DNA from: CAYJBP01 sp964368605
Lineage (GTDB): Bacteria; Bacillota; Dehalobacteriia; UBA4068
Length of the DNA stretch: 14,012 bases
Assembly (NCBI GenBank): GCA_964368605.1
Contig: CAYJBP010000063.1
Span: 1 to 14,012, forward strand
Reading direction: 5' to 3'
A program made the position numbers and the translations under genes. Positions within the stretch are counted from its first letter, which is position 1. The number at the start of each line of letters is the position of its first letter. Below are positions 1 through 6,339 of this stretch, one piece after another. Under the pieces are notes generated by a model. It was given only the letters and a program-made list of their open reading frames with translations. It had not been told where the DNA came from and did no database searches.

Positions 1-48
1 ACCAAATAAAAAATCACTTGCCAAAAAGCAAGTGATTTTTTATTTGGT
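1..48 (-). terminator. Palindromic terminator of the tRNA-Pro gene
   Basis: A perfect 21-bp inverted repeat (1-21 with 28-48) surrounds a 6-nt loop. Read on the minus strand it gives a hairpin whose 3' arm contains a run of six T, as in an intrinsic terminator. The T-run and matching A-run make it potentially bidirectional. Its first four bases on the minus strand are the ACCA end of the tRNA, so the mature tRNA tail is part of the hairpin stem. The window begins at the palindrome edge, so it may extend further left. Confidence 0.8.
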
Positions 49-122
49 CGGAGCGACACGACTCGAACGTGCGGCCTCTACCACCCCAAGGTAGCGCTCT
101 AGCCAAACTGAGCTACGCCCCG
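45..122 (-). tRNA. tRNA-Pro (anticodon GGG)
   Basis: The minus strand folds as a complete cloverleaf. The acceptor arms are CGGGGCG and CGCTCCG, with one G:U pair. The anticodon stem CTACC/GGTAG encloses the loop TTGGGGT, giving anticodon GGG for proline CCC/CCU codons. The T-loop contains GTTCGAGTC. Discriminator A and a genome-encoded CCA follow (45-48). A consensus promoter lies upstream and a hairpin terminator overlaps the 3' end, so this is a single-gene transcription unit. Confidence 0.95.
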
Positions 123-139
123 ATAAATGCAACACTCAA

Positions 140-168
140 ATTATATACTATTTTTGCTTTTTTGTCAA
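140..168 (-). promoter_or_regulatory. Consensus SigA promoter of tRNA-Pro
   Basis: On the minus strand, TTGACA (163-168) and TATAAT (140-145) are separated by exactly 17 bp. Both boxes match the housekeeping sigma consensus perfectly. The predicted start is about 10 nt upstream of the tRNA 5' end, which fits a short leader removed by RNase P. Confidence 0.92.
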
Positions 169-241
169 GCATGTTTTGGTGATTTTGTTAAAATATTCTT
201 TTTTTTTTAGAATTAACAAATATATATTGATACAATCTAAC

Positions 242-285
242 TTAAACTATATTGTCCTTTGTATATACTTATCATTATAGTTTAA
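242..285 (-). repeat. AT-rich inverted repeat at the end of the ChrA operon
   Basis: Ten-bp arms TTAAACTATA (242-251) and TATAGTTTAA (276-285) flank a 24-nt loop, and the repeat overlaps the stop codon of the last transporter gene. It has no GC core and no T-run behind it, so it is at best a weak 3'-end hairpin. No better terminator was seen between this gene and the tRNA, so read-through into the tRNA is possible. The rest of 169-274 shows only AT-rich sequence, including a run of ten T at 199-208. Confidence 0.35.
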
Positions 286-823
286 AAATTATCCCCACAA
301 TTGCTCCAATTATTATGTAAAATATCGGATGACGCTTAAAAAATAAGACCAAAGTTAAAATAATTACAAAAATAATAAGCGCATTAATATCAAACAGCCA
401 GGTTTGGCCAATTGCACCGCCAAAAGCTACCACAAAAAATAAATTTAAAGCCATCGCCAATATTAAACCGGCCACCGCCGGACGTAAGCCACCAAAGGCA
501 GCTTTAACATTTTGATTTTGCCTAAAACGGCTCACAAAACGACAAATTAGCCCTGCTATAATTAATGACGGCATCGCTAGTGCCAAACTAGCTACAACAC
601 CACCGCCTAAGCCTGCAACCTGAAACCCCACATAAGTCGCCATATTTATGCCCAAAGGGCCGGGCGTAGATTCGGCAATTGCCACCATATTAACCAAATC
701 ATAATTTGTATACCAGCCGCTGCGTGCTGCCAAATCATATAAAAAAGGCAGGGAGGCTAGGCCGCCACCTACCGCAAAAAGTCCAATCTTAAAAAATTCC
801 CATATCAATTGCCCGTAAATCAT
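275..823 (-). CDS. ChrA-type transporter, half-size subunit 2
   Basis: This 182-residue membrane protein belongs to the chromate ion transporter (CHR) family in its short, single-domain form. It has the family motifs FKIGLFAVGGG (residues 11-21), ESTPGP (51-56) and GLRPAVAGL (112-120), followed by strongly hydrophobic segments to the C terminus. Short CHR proteins are usually encoded as adjacent pairs that together replace one full-length ChrA; the partner is the gene just upstream. The ATG start has the ribosome site AAGGAG six bases away, and only 3 bp separate it from the stop of its partner, so the two are co-translated. Full-length family members export chromate, but the natural substrate of many short pairs is unproven, so 'chromate' should be read as a family name. 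Confidence 0.88.
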   Translation of the reverse strand: MIYGQLIWEFFKIGLFAVGGGLASLPFLYDLAARSGWYTNYDLVNMVAIAESTPGPLGINMATYVGFQVAGLGGGVVASLALAMPSLIIAGLICRFVSRFRQNQNVKAAFGGLRPAVAGLILAMALNLFFVVAFGGAIGQTWLFDINALIIFVIILTLVLFFKRHPIFYIIIGAIVGIIFKL

Positions 824-826
824 CGC

Positions 827-1393
827 TTACTCCTTGCCTAATTTTCGCTTTTCGAACTTTGCATGCCATAAAACACCTGCTATTGCCGATGCCAAAATTA
901 AATATACCGGGTTTATATTGCTAAATAAAGAAAGCACTAATAAAATACAAAAAACCAGCAAAGAAAACTTACCCTTTATCGATGTCTTTACTAATTTTAA
1001 GGCAGTATCTAAAATTAAGGCGGCTACCGCTATCCTTATCCCGGCAAAAGCATGCTCTACCATAACCAAATCAAAAAAGCTACTCAGAAGAGCAGCTATA
1101 ATCAAAATAATGATAATTGATGGCGTAATCACGCCCAAACCGGCAGCTATACCGCCCAATATCCCTCGCAAGGGATAGGCAATATACATGCCCATATTAA
1201 TTGCAATTAGGCCGGGTGTGGATTGCGCCAAGGCATAGTAATCGAGCAAATCATCCTCATTAAGCCACTTATTTTGCTCTACAAAATCCCGTCTTAAAAT
1301 TGGCAGCATAGCATAACCGCCACCAAATGTTACTGCTCCAATTTTAGCAAAACTTAAAAATATCTTTAATAATGAAATTGGCATTTTAAGCAT
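827..1393 (-). CDS. ChrA-type transporter, half-size subunit 1
   Basis: This 188-residue membrane protein is the first half of a two-gene CHR-family transporter. It carries SFAKIGAVTFGGGYAMLPIL (residues 14-33), the QSTPG motif (57-61) followed by AINMGMYIAYP, and several long hydrophobic segments. It differs clearly from the downstream subunit, so this is an established heteromeric-type pair and not a recent duplication. The start is uncertain: the ATG used here lies 10 bp after the sirtuin stop but has only a GGGG stretch two bases upstream. Met4 (ATG at 1382-1384) is an alternative with the same GGGG about 11 bases away. It is the fourth gene of the speD-speE-sir2 operon. Confidence 0.88.
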   Translation of the reverse strand: MLKMPISLLKIFLSFAKIGAVTFGGGYAMLPILRRDFVEQNKWLNEDDLLDYYALAQSTPGLIAINMGMYIAYPLRGILGGIAAGLGVITPSIIIILIIAALLSSFFDLVMVEHAFAGIRIAVAALILDTALKLVKTSIKGKFSLLVFCILLVLSLFSNINPVYLILASAIAGVLWHAKFEKRKLGKE

Positions 1394-1403
1394 AACCCCA
1401 CTG

Positions 1404-2141
1404 CTAATCTATAATATCTTCGAGTAAAGCGCCGATTGACTCATTAAAAACCAAGTCACAACGACGATCATACGCGGTGGCATCCTTATTAATTAGCACC
1501 TTATAGCGGCCCTTAAATTTTTCGATTAAAGATGCCGCCGGATAAACGGCTAAAGATGTGCCGCCAATTATCAGCAAATCGGCCTTGGCAATGGCCTTTT
1601 GCGCCGAACGCAAAACTTTATAAGGCAATGCTTCTTCATATAAAACAATATCCGGGCGAATAATTGCCAGGCAATCGGCGCAATGCGGCAGCGGTTTTTG
1701 TTCGATAAGATAGGCTAAATCGTACTTTAATCCACAGTTTAAGCAATAATTGCGGGCAGCCGAGCCATGCAATTCCCAAACCGTTTTACTGCCGGCCGCC
1801 TGATGTAGCCCATCCACATTTTGGGTAATAATAGCCTTTAATTTGCCGGCATCCTCCAGGCGTGCCAAAGCATAGTGAGCCGCATTTGGCCTGGCCTTTT
1901 CATAAACCAAATTATCAAAATAATAATGATAAAAGTCGGCCGGATGCTCATAAAAAAAACTTGCCGATAGTATTGTTTCCGGCGGATAATCATATTTTCC
2001 GGCCTGCTGATAAAGGCCGTCGGCACTTCTAAAATCGGGAATATCGCTTTCGGTAGATACCCCTGCACCACCAAAAAAAACTATATTTCTGCTATCTTCT
2101 ATCCAAGCTTTTAATAGGTGTTTTTGTTCCAAACTAGACAT
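1404..2141 (-). CDS. Sir2-family NAD-dependent protein deacylase
   Basis: This 245-residue bacterial sirtuin should remove acyl groups from lysine side chains in the cytoplasm using NAD+. The sequence shows the NAD site GGAGVSTESDIPDFRS (24-39), TQNVDGLHQ (106-114) with catalytic His125 in WELHG, four zinc ligands Cys133, Cys136, Cys154 and Cys157, and the Rossmann motif GGTSLAVYPA (193-202). The Tyr-x-x-Arg pair typical of desuccinylase-type sirtuins is not apparent in the FYHYYFDNL region, which favours ordinary deacetylase activity; this is inference. The ATG immediately follows the speE stop (TAG-ATG, zero spacing), with AGGAAG inside the end of speE as ribosome site, so translation is coupled to spermidine synthase. 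The substrate is unknown. Confidence 0.93.
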   Translation of the reverse strand: MSSLEQKHLLKAWIEDSRNIVFFGGAGVSTESDIPDFRSADGLYQQAGKYDYPPETILSASFFYEHPADFYHYYFDNLVYEKARPNAAHYALARLEDAGKLKAIITQNVDGLHQAAGSKTVWELHGSAARNYCLNCGLKYDLAYLIEQKPLPHCADCLAIIRPDIVLYEEALPYKVLRSAQKAIAKADLLIIGGTSLAVYPAASLIEKFKGRYKVLINKDATAYDRRCDLVFNESIGALLEDIID

Positions 2142-3005
2142 CTAATTCACTTCCTGTAATAATTTTTTAACATAATTAGGCAAAGCAAAAGAAGCCCGAT
2201 GAATATCAATATTATAATAAAAGGTATCTAAGTTAAAAGCTTGCCAAGTAGCTAAATCGGCATCTTGCAATGGATCGAGTTTTTTGGATGCAAAACCAAA
2301 ATACCAGTAACCCGAAGCATAAGTTGGAATATTAAAACCATAAATCCTCGCAATAGGAAAGCTAGAGCGGATTTTAGCATGCGCCTTTTTTAGCTCATAG
2401 GCATCTTCGGCATAAAAAGCGCCCTCATGCTGGTTAATCAATATACCATTATCGCTTAAAATACGATTGCAATTCATATAAAAATCCTTGGTAAAAAGCC
2501 CCTCGCCCGGGCCTGTTGGATCGGTGGAATCAACAATAATCAAATCATAAGCGCCATCTTTTTGCTGTGCCACAAATGATACACCATCACCAAAAATCAA
2601 ATTAAGGCGAGGCTCATTATCAAAAATAGCTGCTGTTTGTGGTAAAAAACGGCTGCAAACTTGGCAAACCGTCTGGTCGATCTCCACCATATCAACGGCC
2701 TTTACCTGCGGATACCTGGCAACTTCTCGGGCTGTGCCGCCATCACCGCCACCTATTATCAGTACCTTTTTAATCTGCGGATTAACCGCAAAAGCAGGAT
2801 GGCAAATCATATCATGATAAATAAACTCATCCTTTTCGGTTACCTGCACATAGCCATCTAAGGTCATAAAAGTGCCAAAGGTGTCGTTTTTTAAGATTAA
2901 TAACTTTTGATACGGGGTTTGCTCGCGATGCAATACCTCTGCCTCTAAAGACAGCTTTACATCCGGGGAATGATACTCGGAATACCATAAATCATTCGAT
3001 TTCAA
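2142..3005 (-). CDS. speE: Spermidine synthase
   Basis: This polyamine aminopropyltransferase (287 residues) moves the aminopropyl group from decarboxylated S-adenosylmethionine to putrescine, making spermidine. It has the N-terminal LWYSEYHSP strand typical of the family, DEFIYHD (59-65), the nucleoside-binding GGGDGGTARE (85-94), VEID (107-110), GDGVSF (139-144), catalytic Asp159 in VDSTDPTGP, and IPTYASGYW near the C terminus. The start chosen is TTG at 3003-3005, six bases after a perfect AGGAGG (3012-3017). A longer reading from TTG at 3018-3020 would place that ribosome site inside the coding region and is less likely. It follows speD by 70 bp with no terminator seen. Confidence 0.93.
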   Translation of the reverse strand: MKSNDLWYSEYHSPDVKLSLEAEVLHREQTPYQKLLILKNDTFGTFMTLDGYVQVTEKDEFIYHDMICHPAFAVNPQIKKVLIIGGGDGGTAREVARYPQVKAVDMVEIDQTVCQVCSRFLPQTAAIFDNEPRLNLIFGDGVSFVAQQKDGAYDLIIVDSTDPTGPGEGLFTKDFYMNCNRILSDNGILINQHEGAFYAEDAYELKKAHAKIRSSFPIARIYGFNIPTYASGYWYFGFASKKLDPLQDADLATWQAFNLDTFYYNIDIHRASFALPNYVKKLLQEVN

Positions 3006-3011
3006 AATAAC

Positions 3012-3017
3012 CCTCCT
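3012..3017 (-). promoter_or_regulatory. Ribosome binding site deciding the speE start
   Basis: AGGAGG on the minus strand lies six bases before a TTG codon at 3003-3005. The upstream in-frame TTG at 3018-3020 directly abuts this site and cannot use it. The protein therefore most likely begins MKSNDLWYSEY, matching the usual SpeE N terminus. Confidence 0.8.
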
Positions 3018-3075
3018 CAAATTTGGGGCTCATCTGCATCTAAATATAGGCTTAATTGAACAAATACTTCATATT

Positions 3076-3891
3076 CTAAAACTCCAAAAAATCATCCATA
3101 TCCATATTGCGGCCATAAAATATTTCATCACGTTCTTTATTCAATTTGGCCGTAATTTCTCTAATTTCAGCATCCGGCAAATCGTCTTTAGAAAAATGGA
3201 ATAAATACTCATCAATATCTTCGGTACGAGATTTGCATTTAGTATGAAAAATATGCTCTTGATAAACATTAACATCAATCATCGCATATTTGCGCAAAAT
3301 ATCCTCTTCCAAATAATCCTGAATAGACATTAAATCATGATCTTTAAACAACTTTTTGCCGGTAATATCCCTGGTAAAGCCCCTTACCCGATAATCCATA
3401 GCCATAATATCGGCATCGAATTTATTGATTAAATAGTTAAGGGCATTTAAGGGCGAAATTTGGCCACAAGTAGAAATATCGATATCGGTACGGAAGGTAC
3501 ATACCCCACCATCGGGATGATATTCCGGATAAGTATGCACCGTTAAATGTGATTTGTCCAAATGGGCTAAGATAGTTTCGGTGCCGCTTAAAGTAGGCGG
3601 CAGCTTTTGATAATCGCCACCTTCGCAAATCAAAATTGTGGCCGAAGAGCCTTGTGGATCATAATCTTGTACTGCTACATTTAATACATGGGCACCGATA
3701 ATATTGGTTACCTCATACAAAATACGAGTTAAACGCTCTGCATTATACTGCTCATCAATATATTCTATATAAGCCTTGCGATCTTCTACCGACTTAGTAT
3801 AGCTAATTTCGTACATATTAAAGCTTAGGGTTTTGGTTAAATTATTAAAACCATGCAAAGCCATTTTGCTCCCGGGATGAGATGTTGCCAC
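3076..3891 (-). CDS. speD: S-adenosylmethionine decarboxylase proenzyme (E. coli-type)
   Basis: This 271-residue pyruvoyl enzyme decarboxylates S-adenosylmethionine to make the aminopropyl donor for SpeE. It is the long class found in E. coli (about 264 residues), not the short Bacillus/Thermotoga form. Recognisable blocks are LHGFNNLTKTLSF (12-24), QDYDPQG (75-81), HLDKSHLTVHTYPE (110-123), TCGQISPLNALNYL (141-154), DYRVRGFTRDI and the C-terminal FYGRNM. Self-cleavage should occur between Lys113 and Ser114, turning Ser114 into the pyruvoyl group; Cys142 matches the conserved catalytic Cys. The start is GTG, seven bases after TAAGGAGG (3899-3906), with a strong promoter just upstream. It is the first gene of the spermidine operon; a putrescine-making gene is not in the window. 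Confidence 0.95.
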   Translation of the reverse strand: MATSHPGSKMALHGFNNLTKTLSFNMYEISYTKSVEDRKAYIEYIDEQYNAERLTRILYEVTNIIGAHVLNVAVQDYDPQGSSATILICEGGDYQKLPPTLSGTETILAHLDKSHLTVHTYPEYHPDGGVCTFRTDIDISTCGQISPLNALNYLINKFDADIMAMDYRVRGFTRDITGKKLFKDHDLMSIQDYLEEDILRKYAMIDVNVYQEHIFHTKCKSRTEDIDEYLFHFSKDDLPDAEIREITAKLNKERDEIFYGRNMDMDDFLEF

Positions 3892-3929
3892 TGCTTGTCC
3901 TCCTTAAATAAACAAAAATACTCATTATG

Positions 3930-3959
3930 ATTATAACATCAATTAACTAGTATTTACAA
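3930..3959 (-). promoter_or_regulatory. Promoter of the speD operon
   Basis: On the minus strand, TTGTAA (3954-3959) and a perfect TATAAT (3930-3935) are 18 bp apart, with an extended -10 TG one base upstream of the -10 box. The -35 box begins only a few bases after the stop of the upstream antiporter gene, leaving no room for a terminator, so antiporter transcripts can also run into speD. Confidence 0.8.
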
Positions 3960-3962
3960 GTC

Positions 3963-5288
3963 TTATTGCTTAATTTTTAGCCTCCGCCGTCTTTTAGGCC
4001 AAAATAGGCCGCATAGTGGTAGCAAATATAGATATACCGCAAAAAAAACGGCATCAAACCCCACGCCCATCATTGCCAAAGGCGTAGCCGAGGCCACACT
4101 CCAGGGCAAAAGGCCGGATATAACTAAGGCCGTATCGCTAATATCCAAGGCTAAATCCTCCGAGCTTAGGCCATGCTCCTGATAAACCTCATGCTCGAAT
4201 TCATATAAAAGCATCATGGCCAATGTTTGATTGCAAGTAAAAGCGCTTGTTGCAAAACCTGTGATTAATGTACCAATATATACCGAAGTCTTTTTAGCCA
4301 GCTTTACAGATAAATGATGAATAGGGCGTAAGATATCGGTGCCGGCAAAAATACCCGAATAGGCCGAAGCTAGCAGAATGATTAAGCAAACAGGCAGCAT
4401 ATCCAGCAGGCCGCCACCATTGATAATTGCAGCCAATTCCGGATTATTTGGCAAGTTATAGCCCCAAAACAAATCATAGCTTAATTTAGCAAAGCTAAGC
4501 CCTTGGCTAAAAACAGCAATAATAATAGCTAAAAATACGCTAACCGCCATCGAAATTACCACTTTAACTTTAAATACAGCTAAAATCAAAATAATCGCCG
4601 CCGGCATAGCCGCCAACCAGGACAGATTAAAAGCGCTGCTAAAGCTGTTTTGCATTGGCGCAATATCAATATTTAACGGTTGAGCCAAAGAAAGTAAGCC
4701 AAAAATTAATAAAGATAGCATAAAGGGCATAAAGCCGGCGCGATGCAAATTACGCAGATTTGTATAAATATTTGTTTTAGTCATCATGGCAATTAGGTTT
4801 ACGGTTGATGAAAGGGGCGAGGCGCGATCGCCAAAATAGCAGCCACTAAGAACAGCCCCACCCACGATAGCCAGATTTGCATCTGCTGCTTTAGCTAAAA
4901 CAACCAGTACCAAGCCCATGGTTCCGGCTGTGCCAAAGGATGTACCTAAAATAAAAGATATGCCTGTACAAAGCAAAAAGCAAAGCGGTAAAAATAGCCA
5001 AGGATGCAAAAGGCCGGTGGCATAATATACACAAAAGCCAACTGTACCGGCAGCTCGCCAGGCCGCTGTAAGCAGGCCGATTAATACAAAAATTAAAGTA
5101 ATAGAGCTTGCCTTTTTTATACCATCCCAGGCAAAGCCGCTAATGGCCATTAAAGAAAACCCCTGCTTAAATGCTACCCAGCTAAAAGCTAACAAACCAA
5201 GCGCCAAAGCAATTAATAATGAAAACCCCAAGCTAAAGCTTAATATTAAAGCTAAAACCAAAACAATAAATGCCCCTAATAAGGCCAT
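3963..5288 (-). CDS. NhaC-family Na+/H+ antiporter-like membrane protein
   Basis: This 441-residue polytopic membrane protein has about a dozen hydrophobic segments and a basic C-terminal tail (KRRRRLKIKQ). NhaC-family signatures are GTSFGTAGTMG (115-125) and GAVLSGCYFGDRASPLSST (144-162), with a matching second half that includes TCNQTLAMMLLYE and DTALVISGLLPWSVA. Known relatives exchange Na+ for protons or, as in MleN, couple Na+/H+ movement to malate/lactate exchange. The sequence does not settle the substrate. The ATG start follows AGGGGA by about eight bases. It has its own promoter and lies 71 bp upstream of speD in the same direction with no terminator between, so coupling to polyamine production is possible. 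Confidence 0.85.
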   Translation of the reverse strand: MALLGAFIVLVLALILSFSLGFSLLIALALGLLAFSWVAFKQGFSLMAISGFAWDGIKKASSITLIFVLIGLLTAAWRAAGTVGFCVYYATGLLHPWLFLPLCFLLCTGISFILGTSFGTAGTMGLVLVVLAKAADANLAIVGGAVLSGCYFGDRASPLSSTVNLIAMMTKTNIYTNLRNLHRAGFMPFMLSLLIFGLLSLAQPLNIDIAPMQNSFSSAFNLSWLAAMPAAIILILAVFKVKVVISMAVSVFLAIIIAVFSQGLSFAKLSYDLFWGYNLPNNPELAAIINGGGLLDMLPVCLIILLASAYSGIFAGTDILRPIHHLSVKLAKKTSVYIGTLITGFATSAFTCNQTLAMMLLYEFEHEVYQEHGLSSEDLALDISDTALVISGLLPWSVASATPLAMMGVGFDAVFFAVYLYLLPLCGLFWPKRRRRLKIKQ

Positions 5289-5322
5289 TAACTCATCCCC
5301 TGTTTTTTATTAGTTATATAAA

Positions 5323-5351
5323 ATTATACTTAAATCTTCAAAGATTGTAAA
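5323..5351 (-). promoter_or_regulatory. Promoter of the NhaC-family gene
   Basis: On the minus strand, TTTACA (5346-5351, five of six consensus bases) and TATAAT (5323-5328, perfect) are 17 bp apart. It sits between the terminator at 5387-5417 and the ribosome site AGGGGA, leaving a leader of roughly 30 nt. Confidence 0.85.
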
Positions 5352-5386
5352 GAATTATTATTGTAATTATCAATTGCTTTCCAATA

Positions 5387-5417
5387 AAAAAACCACCTTA
5401 AACAGCGGTGGTTTTTT
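5387..5417 (-). terminator. Terminator of the HTH/zinc-ribbon unit (bidirectional)
   Basis: The arms AAAAAACCACC (5387-5397) and GGTGGTTTTTT (5407-5417) form an 11-bp stem with a 9-nt loop. On the minus strand the 3' side continues into a run of seven T, ending the transcript of the two small genes to its right. The plus strand has six T, so it would also work in reverse, although no plus-strand gene precedes it. Confidence 0.88.
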
Positions 5418-5439
5418 ATCCTTGGTTTATAATATTTTA

Positions 5440-5595
5440 TCAGTCCTCGTCTTGATCATATTTATAGGATTCGCCGCCACAATGGGGGCACACTTTGCCT
5501 TTTTCCTTAAATGGCCGGCCAAAATGCTCGCCCTCTTCCATAACTGCATCTGTGGCTGCTTTAAATTTGGCTAAACAATCATCGCATTGATACAT
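5440..5595 (-). CDS. Small zinc-ribbon protein (phage-like)
   Basis: This 51-residue acidic protein begins MYQCDDC and carries two Cys-x2-Cys knuckles (CDDC at residues 4-7 and CPHC near residue 36). They are separated by a charged stretch with EEGEHFGRPF, and the protein ends in an acidic YDQDED tail. The spacing fits a single structural zinc ribbon. From memory, proteins of this pattern are common as unnamed genes near late regulators in Clostridia prophages. The start chosen is ATG at 5593-5595, eight bases after AGAGGT. A TTG at 5620-5622 would add nine residues, overlap the upstream gene and have no ribosome site. It lies 13 bp after the HTH gene and before a strong terminator. The function is unknown; a DNA, RNA or protein adaptor role is possible. 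Confidence 0.72.
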   Translation of the reverse strand: MYQCDDCLAKFKAATDAVMEEGEHFGRPFKEKGKVCPHCGGESYKYDQDED

Positions 5596-5608
5596 GTATC
5601 CCAACCTC

Positions 5609-6025
5609 TTAAATCCAGCCAAGTTGCTGGGCTACATATTGCAAAAGTACAGCATTCATACGCCAAATTGTGCGCTCGCTAACATGGATTACCTGTGCTG
5701 CTCCATATAAGGTATGGCTTTTTTTAAAATATACCATATCTAATAAAGCTTGCTTTTCCCTATCCTCTACCCTATCGCTATTGCTCAGCTTTGCAACTAA
5801 ATCACCTATAGCTTGCGCCTCTCTTTGGATTTCGATTAGGCGCATCTGGCTTATTGGCTGATATTTGCCGCTAACTGTATCCAAGTACTTAAAGAGTCTT
5901 TTTTCATCTTGTTTTTGGTCGGTGCTTAGCTCTAGCTCTAATTGCTTAAGTACCTTTTTATTTTGCGGATAATTAAATAATATATCTTTGGCATGTCCCT
6001 TCCATTTATGATAAACTTTAGCCAC
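5609..6025 (-). CDS. RinA/ArpU-like phage-type HTH regulator
   Basis: This 138-residue basic protein has a helix-rich N-terminal half, then RLIEIQREAQAIGDLVAKL (62-80), and a C-terminal helix-turn-helix around residues 103-128 (TLYGAAQVIHVSERTIWRM) ending in LLQYVAQQLGW. This layout resembles sigma-70 region 4-like activators of phage late genes (RinA, ArpU families). The assignment rests on pattern only. The start is GTG at 6023-6025, preceded by a run of seven G that can act as ribosome site through G:U pairing. It is followed after 13 bp by a zinc-ribbon gene, and the leader carries operator-like repeats. No other phage gene is visible, so it may be a prophage remnant or a domesticated regulator. 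Confidence 0.65.
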   Translation of the reverse strand: MAKVYHKWKGHAKDILFNYPQNKKVLKQLELELSTDQKQDEKRLFKYLDTVSGKYQPISQMRLIEIQREAQAIGDLVAKLSNSDRVEDREKQALLDMVYFKKSHTLYGAAQVIHVSERTIWRMNAVLLQYVAQQLGWI

Positions 6026-6262
6026 GATTACCCCCCCATACTCTTGTGCTTATTTGCTAATATCTGACTTATTATCCTATTTTCCCCCTCCCTGATAAGT
6101 ATAAACGCAGTTATGCGAATAATTTGTCACAATTTGTCAGCAAAATAAATTTTTTGACAATTTCTTCCTTTATACTAAACGATTTATGGGGGAAAAATCT
6201 GCCAAAGCTAGATTTATAGTAAATTAGGGGCTAATCATTGCCTAATATTGACGCTTTAAAAT
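6026..6262 (-). promoter_or_regulatory. Leader of the HTH gene with operator-like repeats
   Basis: This stretch holds no gene. On the minus strand a -10 box TATACT (6098-6103) has no normal -35 box. The -35 position is instead occupied by the first of two direct repeats of TGACAAATT (6121-6129 and 6131-6139), exactly 10 bp (one helical turn) apart. A near-copy in the opposite orientation lies at 6155-6163. A small palindrome CGCA-N4-TGCG (6106-6117) sits in the spacer. This suits a class II activator site or a repressor site, possibly for the HTH protein itself. The part near 6180-6262 is AT-rich with only minor repeats. Confidence 0.5.
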
Positions 6263-6299
6263 AAAAAAATGGCCTATCGCAAATTTGCGACAGACCATT
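6263..6299 (-). terminator. Terminator of ilvC
   Basis: On the minus strand, arms 6284-6299 and 6268-6283 pair over as many as 16 bp with three G:U pairs, closing on AAATTT at the centre. A run of seven T follows (6263-6269). It lies about 40 bp after the ilvC stop. Its CGCA/TGCG core with the adjacent ACAG is shared with the terminator at 10454-10498. Confidence 0.9.
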
Positions 6300-6339
6300 C
6301 ATTTTATATATGATGATTATATTAATCAGCAAGCAAAGC

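Noticed and set aside
834..1178. Plus-strand 114-residue reading frame
   Set aside because: It lies wholly inside the ChrA-half gene on the other strand, has no ribosome site or recognisable motif, and is a shadow frame.
5374..5574. Plus-strand 66-residue frame with a hydrophobic stretch
   Set aside because: It runs through a terminator hairpin and opposite the zinc-ribbon gene, whose CxxC motifs and ribosome site are convincing; no promoter or ribosome site supports the plus frame.
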